Of a DNA stretch of 64,000 nucleotides, positions 59,456-64,000 are shown piece by piece (positions within the stretch are counted from its first letter, which is position 1; the number at the start of each line of letters is the position of its first letter). The notes below the pieces were generated by a model. It had not been told where the DNA came from. It saw nothing but the letters and a program-made list of their open reading frames with translations, and ran no database searches. Source of the DNA: Shewanella nanhaiensis (lineage in GTDB: Bacteria > Pseudomonadota > Gammaproteobacteria > Enterobacterales > Shewanellaceae); the NCBI RefSeq assembly GCF_019457885.1, contig NZ_JAHZST010000011.1, forward strand, positions 62,001 to 126,000, given 5' to 3'. Position numbers and translations under genes: made by a program.

Positions 59456-60102
59456 ATAAAAAATATGTGACAAGAGACTCCCTATTTAAAACCTCTGCAA
59501 AAGAGTATATCGAACAGAAAGAGCTGGATAGCGAGCAGTTAGATAGATTCGAAAGCCTGCTTGGTGGTTATACCCAGGAGGCAAAACCTAAAGAGAGTAA
59601 TACTGCCTTAGGTGTTTCTCGCCGAACCAGTGTCTATATGGCGATCACTGCAAGTGTGGTGATGTTATTGATGATGAGCTTGAATCTCTACTTTCAGCAA
59701 CCATCAAAGATAGGCCTGATAGCCGATGAAGTGGCGATGAATCATATTAAGATGAAACCCTTAGAGCTAAAAACAGCACGGCTTCCTCCGCTGCGGGATT
59801 ATTTTACCCAACTGGATTTCTCTATTGTTAACTCCTCAATTTTTAGCCAGCAGAACAATAACATGTTGGGTGGGCGTTACTGTTCGATCCAAGGGGTGAC
59901 AGCTGCTCAGATCAGATATCAAACCGCCGCAGGTAAGAAGGTTACCCTGTATGAGGTGGGTTATGATCCCAAGATCTATGGCGTGTTACCTGATGTGGGC
60001 AAGGGGGAGAAGCCCTTACATATCGAAGTTAAAGGGATAAGCGTTAACCTCTGGGTTGAGAAAGGGCTGTTGATGGCAGAGGCCAGAGATATAGGCAGTT
60101 AG
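59452..60102 (+). CDS. Putative membrane anti-sigma factor, single-pass
   Basis: A 216-residue protein with about 60 cytoplasmic residues, one membrane helix (about 61-81, VYMAITASVVMLLMMSLNLYF) and a periplasmic domain of about 135 residues. The usual zinc anti-sigma motif (HxxxCxxC) is absent. The only cysteine is Cys144 in GGRYCSIQGVTAAQIRY, which looks like a conserved core, with methionines and histidine nearby (MNHIKMK, about 96-102). ATGA overlap with the sigma gene and the layout (sigma then one-helix protein) make anti-sigma the natural reading; it would be the operon's signal sensor. The family is not one I can name. Confidence 0.65.
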   Translation: MNKKYVTRDSLFKTSAKEYIEQKELDSEQLDRFESLLGGYTQEAKPKESNTALGVSRRTSVYMAITASVVMLLMMSLNLYFQQPSKIGLIADEVAMNHIKMKPLELKTARLPPLRDYFTQLDFSIVNSSIFSQQNNNMLGGRYCSIQGVTAAQIRYQTAAGKKVTLYEVGYDPKIYGVLPDVGKGEKPLHIEVKGISVNLWVEKGLLMAEARDIGS

Positions 60103-61091
60103 AGAGGAAAGAACTTTGCTTCGAGTGCCTGCCAACTAACTTCATCTTTGCAGTTCGGTACATGTTGCAGCAGGTAGTTAATATCACCTGTATGCCTTAT
60201 TAGGCTTAAGATCATCATATGTTCCTGTAGCTGTTTACTCCTAGGGCCTAAATAGCCGTAGCCATCGAGAAAGGCGTGCAATAATGCTGGCTCTCCTAGA
60301 GCAAGCAAAAGAGCTGGGGAGGTAAACTCAAACTCAGGAACTGGGCAGGCCAGCGCGTCGCCGAAATCAAAAATACCTGTGAGTTGATAACCATTAGCTA
60401 CTTTATTCACCATCAAGTTGCCAGGGTGAAGATCGGTATGGATCAGATACAGTTGTGGTGAATCTAGCTGGCTATCTAACCTAGATAAGTGATGTTTAAG
60501 ATAATCGGGCAGACTCGCAAGTAAGGGGGCTGCTAACTTCTGCTTTTTACGTTTTTCGAAGCAGTTTTGGCTCTGTTTCTTTACAAATTCCCGCCAGTTC
60601 ACCCTAAGCTCAGTTAACTCTTTCTGAGGGAGCTTGTGTAGCTGAGCGCTAAACTGTCCCAATCTATAGGCGATCTCTGATCTGTTTTTTTCGCTTATCT
60701 TGTCCATAACATTTGAGAGAGGAGTGCCAGAAAGCTTTTCAATCACTAAGTAATGCCAGTTATCTATCTCCCCTGAGTAGATAAGCTTAGGGACTTTAAT
60801 GCCAAGTTTATGTTGATTGAGCAGGCTTAAGCTGAGAAGCTCACTTCGGTATTGGGCGTACCAATTTGGCGCCAACACCTTAACCATATAGCTTTGCTCT
60901 TGATGGTGCTGACGGTCTAAAGTGAGCTCAAACACTGGGTTTGAGCCCTCTAGGTTCTGTGATATTTTCTCTACCGTTAAACCGTGGCGGATGATTAGCT
61001 TCGCTAACATGGGTTGCCAGTCATCAAGTTGCCAATGATCGCAAATATCGCAAGCCTCATCATAGCTGGGATCACGGGGCAGTATGCTCAT
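60099..61091 (-). CDS. Aminoglycoside phosphotransferase-family protein
   Basis: A 330-residue APH/choline-kinase-like protein. HTDLHPGNLM has the catalytic Asp220 with Asn225, and GIFDFGDA has the metal-binding Asp242, with VIEKLSGTPL as the hinge. A CxxC (Cys14, Cys17: CDICDHW) at the N-terminus is not typical of the family. The substrate is unknown; there is no evidence it gives antibiotic resistance. It converges on the anti-sigma gene, with a 4-bp overlap of stops. Confidence 0.85.
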   Translation of the reverse strand: MSILPRDPSYDEACDICDHWQLDDWQPMLAKLIIRHGLTVEKISQNLEGSNPVFELTLDRQHHQEQSYMVKVLAPNWYAQYRSELLSLSLLNQHKLGIKVPKLIYSGEIDNWHYLVIEKLSGTPLSNVMDKISEKNRSEIAYRLGQFSAQLHKLPQKELTELRVNWREFVKKQSQNCFEKRKKQKLAAPLLASLPDYLKHHLSRLDSQLDSPQLYLIHTDLHPGNLMVNKVANGYQLTGIFDFGDALACPVPEFEFTSPALLLALGEPALLHAFLDGYGYLGPRSKQLQEHMMILSLIRHTGDINYLLQHVPNCKDEVSWQALEAKFFPL

Positions 61092-61140
61092 TGGTTAAAT
61101 GCTCCTTAAATGCTTGGCTTGCTGATAATACAGGTCGACA

Positions 61141-61596
61141 TCATTGTGTTATCGGTAGCAACTCTTTAGCGGGATCTGCCTGCTTATGATCGCGTCTGAA
61201 CAGCTCCCATTGATCTAACGCTTCACCACTTGGCAGGGTACAGATACCAGTATCCAGTGCCAGCTTACCCTGCAGAGATTCACAATACTTAGCCGCTGGG
61301 TTAGCCATATCAATGGCGGTTGTAACCTCTTGTTTGTTGGCTTTTCGGTAGAGGGTCCACTCCTCTATCTTCTCACCGCTAGGAAGGTGGCAGATCCCAA
61401 CTTGCCCTTTAGCTTCATTGTTAATCTCTAGTTTCCCACCCAGTGAAACACAGTACTCTGAAGCTGGATTTGCCATAGAAACGGCTGAAGGTGCTTGTTC
61501 TATATCTGCCTTGGCGGAGGTTTGTTCGCTTGGGTTACATGCTGTCAGTGCCACGGTTGCCGTGATAACTAAAGCCAGTGAGGTGATTTTAATCAT
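61141..61596 (-). CDS. Lipoprotein with two DUF333 repeats
   Basis: A 151-residue lipoprotein: lipobox LTAC with Cys20 as the lipid site. Two DUF333 repeats are seen, about 41-90 (MANPASEYCVSLGGKLE, GICHLPSGEKIEEWTLYR) and about 95-137 (MANPAAKYCESLQGKLA, GICTLPSGEALDQWELFRR). Most DUF333 proteins carry one repeat. Each repeat has two Cys that may form a disulfide. The function is unknown. The first ATG is preceded by GAAGGAT. Confidence 0.88.
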   Translation of the reverse strand: MIKITSLALVITATVALTACNPSEQTSAKADIEQAPSAVSMANPASEYCVSLGGKLEINNEAKGQVGICHLPSGEKIEEWTLYRKANKQEVTTAIDMANPAAKYCESLQGKLALDTGICTLPSGEALDQWELFRRDHKQADPAKELLPITQ

Positions 61597-61938
61597 ATCC
61601 TTCGATTCTCCAAAAAGAGTAGCGTTATTAATTAGGTAGAATAAATATCACTTGGTATCAGACAGTGATTAGATATTTATATTGTTTGTATAATAACGCT
61701 TTAAACAGCAAAAAGGGTTTTTAGCTAGGCAATAACTTTCTCTTATGTCGATTAAGGAACACGTTTTGGAGTTAACGTTTCTTTGGGATGATTTTTTGAG
61801 TGGAAGTAATACTCTATCAACGAACTTGACTTTTTGTTGGTACGAGATGTAAACCTGCTTGTTACATCTGTGAGGGTATCTGTATTTTTTGCTGCTTTTT
61901 TGGGAAGAGCCGTTGTTTACATCATATCTTTATTTAGT
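61597..61938. other. Intergenic region, 342 bases
   Basis: AT-rich. An open frame continues through the second half into the YecR-like gene, but there is no clear ribosome site or sequence pattern that supports translation from there. Nothing else recognised. Confidence 0.4.
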
Positions 61939-62283
61939 ATGCCCCCATCGTTATTTATAAATATTGGGGCATCGGATCTGAAAACAAGAACAGCATTACT
62001 ACTCGCTACCTGCGTTATGTTGATTGCATCAGGTTGCGCTACACGAAGTGACTGGGAGGCTGTTAGTGGCTCTAAGAGTGACGGAGTTGTGACTTTACGC
62101 TATGAGTTAGCAGCTTCAAAAGCTTACTTACCCGACGAACCTGGGGCAATAGCATTGGCTAAGCAAAGGTGTGGGTACTGGGGATTTTCGAGTGCTAAAG
62201 CGTTTGATACACAGACTCAGCACTGTAGTGATGAAGTGTGTCGTACGTACATCATCACTAAAGATTATCAATGTATTAATTAA
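61939..62283 (+). CDS. YecR-like lipoprotein
   Basis: A lipoprotein with lipobox ASGC (about residue 33 from this start) and mature part CATRSDWEAVSGSKSDGVVTLRYELAAS, then the Cys-rich CGYWGFSSAKAFDTQTQHCSDEVCRTYIITKDYQC (given here only in part). This is the YecR pattern. The start is uncertain: ATG at 61939 is chosen because the signal peptide should begin close to KTRTALLLATCVMLIASGC, but it leaves about 15 residues before that. The open frame begins at 61834. The hairpin GGCTAGTCATA/TATGACTGGCC at 62292-62321 follows it. Confidence 0.7.
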   Translation: MPPSLFINIGASDLKTRTALLLATCVMLIASGCATRSDWEAVSGSKSDGVVTLRYELAASKAYLPDEPGAIALAKQRCGYWGFSSAKAFDTQTQHCSDEVCRTYIITKDYQCIN

Positions 62284-62291
62284 TCCCACTT

Positions 62292-62321
62292 GGCTAGTCA
62301 TATGTTCTTTTATGACTGGCC
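62292..62321 (+). terminator. Hairpin after YecR-like gene
   Basis: GGCTAGTCATA (62292-62302) pairs with TATGACTGGCC (62311-62321, one wobble), loop TGTTCTTT. There is no T run, so its strength as a terminator is uncertain. Confidence 0.5.
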
Positions 62322-62345
62322 TTGGCTCGCTCTACGGTGGCCGCG

Positions 62346-63125
62346 TTAGCTTAAACGCGAACAACACACTTCACAGTTAACCTGTTTGCTCAACTTCATC
62401 TCACGAAACTCCATGGTCATGGCATCGATCATCAATATCCTGCCAATCAGCGGTTTACCTATACCGCTTATCACCTTTATCGCTTCCACTGCCTGCAGAC
62501 AGCCAATCATACCGACCACTGGGGCTAGTATTCCAGATTCGACGCAGGTGAGGTGCTGTTCACCGAAGAGCTTGCTGAAGCAGTGGTAACAAGGTGCTTC
62601 ACCTTGATAGTCAAATACTGTCACAGTGCCCTCCATACGGATCGCTGCAGCTGAGATCAGTGGTACCCTGTGGGCAAAGCAGCTTTTATTGAGTTGTTCT
62701 CGCACTGCGACATTATCGGTACAGTCCATCACCAAAGTATGTTTAGCAATTAAGGCATCGAACTCATGATCATCAAGTACAGCATTGATGGTCTCTACCT
62801 GAAGATGTGGGTTGAGCTCACTAAGGGTTTCTTTAGCGGACTCGACTTTAGGCTGACCGATGTTTTTATCTTGATGTAACACCTGACGTTGTAGGTTTGA
62901 TAGTTCAACTGTATCGAAGTCCACTAAGGTCATGGAGCCAATACCTGCAACGGCCAGATATTGTGTCGCCGCACATCCTAGCCCGCCAGCACCGATCACT
63001 AAGACTTTGGCGAGTTTTAATCTCTCCTGCCCCTCAAAATCCATCGCCTTGATGGAGATATGGCGGCTGTATCTGAGTATTTCACTGTCAGATAAAATCT
63101 CATCGCTGTCTGTGGTTGAACTCAT
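62346..63125 (-). CDS. moeB: Molybdopterin-synthase adenylyltransferase MoeB
   Basis: A 259-residue E1-like enzyme that adenylates and thiolates the MoaD C-terminus. It has a nucleotide-binding VLVIGAGGLGCAATQYLAVAGIG, DFDTVELSNLQRQVLH, NVAVREQLNKSCFAHRVPLISAAA and the zinc Cys pairs CYHC and CEVC. The ATG at 63125 with AGGAAA 7 bases before is preferred to the GTG at 63128. It is next to moeA on the same strand, 19-21 bases apart. Confidence 0.95.
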   Translation of the reverse strand: MSSTTDSDEILSDSEILRYSRHISIKAMDFEGQERLKLAKVLVIGAGGLGCAATQYLAVAGIGSMTLVDFDTVELSNLQRQVLHQDKNIGQPKVESAKETLSELNPHLQVETINAVLDDHEFDALIAKHTLVMDCTDNVAVREQLNKSCFAHRVPLISAAAIRMEGTVTVFDYQGEAPCYHCFSKLFGEQHLTCVESGILAPVVGMIGCLQAVEAIKVISGIGKPLIGRILMIDAMTMEFREMKLSKQVNCEVCCSRLS

Positions 63126-63146
63126 CACTGTTTCCTAGGATATAGA

Positions 63147-64000
63147 TTAGCAAAGTACTGAATTAAAAGGCTCTACGGTCACTAAGGTACCGTCTGCTGT
63201 GTTGCCCTGTTCCTGGGCTAAGATAACGAAACAGTTAGCTAAGCTCATGGAGGTCAGCATACCTGAGCCCTGTCCCCCTGTGATGGTGACTTCGGCTTCG
63301 CCTTGCGCGTTATGGCTTAATATTCCTCTTTGGTACTCAACACGTCCCGGAAATTTACGCAGCTCACCTTTGAGTGTCGCCTTAAGGGTTAAGGGCTTAG
63401 TTTGCGGTAATCCCTGCATCTTCTGCAGTAGTGGCCACACTAATTTATAGAAGGTGACCATAGAGGAGACGGGGTTTCCTGGAAGACCGCAGAATATCGC
63501 CTTGCCTAAGCGGCCGAAGGCGAAAGGCTTACCGGGTTTGATGGCCAGTTTCCAGAAGGTGATCTCACCCTCTTCATCCAAAATCTGTTTAGTGTAGTCG
63601 GCATCACCTACTGAGACGCCACCTGAGGTCAATACCATATCTGCGCAGGATGCGGCGTGGCGGAAAGCTTGTCTGATCGCTTCGGGATCATCTTCAATGA
63701 CACCAAGATCTATCCACTCAATATTTGCGCGGCTCAATAGGCCCTGAATCGTGTAGCGATTCGAGTCATATATCTGACCCGGTGCAAGTTCACTACCTAT
63801 GGGGCGCAACTCATCGCCAGTTGAGAAGAAGGCAACTTTGACCTGACGGGTCACCCGCAGCTGGCTGACACCTATGGTCGCCAATACGCCCATTTCGGCT
63901 GCGCCTATCTGTGTGCCAGAGAATAGCACCTTGCCACCAGTGCTAACTTCTTCACCTTGGTATCTTATATTGGCGCCTTTGGCTTTAGGGGCTTCAATGA
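63147..64000 (-). CDS. moeA: Molybdopterin molybdenumtransferase MoeA (5' end outside window)
   Basis: The C-terminal 285 or so residues of MoeA, which inserts molybdenum into molybdopterin. The frame stays open to base 64000 on the minus strand and begins there with EAPKAKGANIRYQGEEV. Family motifs FSTGDELRPIGSELAPGQIYDSNRYTI, MVLTSGGVSVGDADYTKQIL, KLAIKPGKPFAFGRLG and GLPGNPVSSMVTFY are seen. The start is outside the window. Confidence 0.95.
   Translation of the reverse strand, partial: IEAPKAKGANIRYQGEEVSTGGKVLFSGTQIGAAEMGVLATIGVSQLRVTRQVKVAFFSTGDELRPIGSELAPGQIYDSNRYTIQGLLSRANIEWIDLGVIEDDPEAIRQAFRHAASCADMVLTSGGVSVGDADYTKQILDEEGEITFWKLAIKPGKPFAFGRLGKAIFCGLPGNPVSSMVTFYKLVWPLLQKMQGLPQTKPLTLKATLKGELRKFPGRVEYQRGILSHNAQGEAEVTITGGQGSGMLTSMSLANCFVILAQEQGNTADGTLVTVEPFNSVLC

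Noticed and set aside
60099..61091. Antibiotic resistance gene
   Set aside because: It has the kinase fold of aminoglycoside phosphotransferases, but the fold is shared by many unrelated kinases and there is no mobile context or resistance-specific motif.

Overview
This window looks like the chromosome of a marine gammaproteobacterium, most likely a Shewanella. Moderate GC, the gene order fdhD / DUF3305 / DUF3306 / polyferredoxin / TorD-like chaperone / TAT peptide / fdhABC, the nearby moa-mod-moe genes, a DUF2986 small protein, short YqaE and many Shewanella-style accessory genes all point that way. The genus call is inference from gene content and order; no database was searched. No tRNA, rRNA, CRISPR array, phage or intact insertion sequence was seen. 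Left edge (1-2942): the last codons of an unknown gene, a 336-bp MITE-like element bounded by inverted repeats, a GNAT acetyltransferase, a pirin, a small unknown protein and a second non-coding repeat-like stretch. 2943-28566 is a formate dehydrogenase region: an HTH/periplasmic-binding-protein-like regulator and fdhD run leftward, while DUF3305, DUF3306, a 560-residue polyferredoxin, a TorD-type chaperone and a first TAT-peptide-fdhA-fdhB-fdhC cassette run rightward. A second, paralogous TAT-peptide-fdhABC cassette follows at 23854-28566. The two cassettes are separated by a roughly 9.5-kb catabolic module: outer-membrane porin, secreted lipase-like protein, a three-gene TRAP transporter, an iron-type alcohol dehydrogenase, a methylmalonate-semialdehyde-dehydrogenase-like enzyme and an IclR regulator. 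This could import a small hydroxy- or keto-acid and oxidise it to an acyl-CoA (3-hydroxypropionate is a plausible guess). Both Fdh catalytic subunits carry Cys rather than selenocysteine at the metal ligand. 28867-41109 holds a HemN-like radical SAM protein, small monooxygenase-like proteins, a LysR regulator, acetyltransferases, a PfkB kinase, a diguanylate cyclase, a MOSC protein, a chemoreceptor and ETF-ubiquinone oxidoreductase. 41325-46916 is the molybdenum cofactor and molybdate supply block: a probable Moco riboswitch, moaA, moaB, moaC, moaD, moaE, then modABC; moeB and the 3' part of moeA close the window at 62346-64000. These make and insert the Mo (or W) cofactor that the two Fdh enzymes need, so window ends and centre belong to one physiology: anaerobic or microaerobic formate oxidation. 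47026-50961 contains a BOF-family periplasmic protein, a PepSY protein and a two-component system, then a pseudouridine synthase and a 54-residue YqaE protein. 51069-53225 is a Fur-box-preceded TonB receptor. Two near-identical gltS genes sit in tandem at 54087-56868. 57064-60102 is the most unusual operon: a bufferin-type RiPP metallophore cluster (DUF2282 precursor, DUF692 maturase, DUF2063 partner) fused in one overlapping operon to its own ECF sigma factor and a single-pass membrane protein that looks like its anti-sigma factor but lacks the usual zinc motif.
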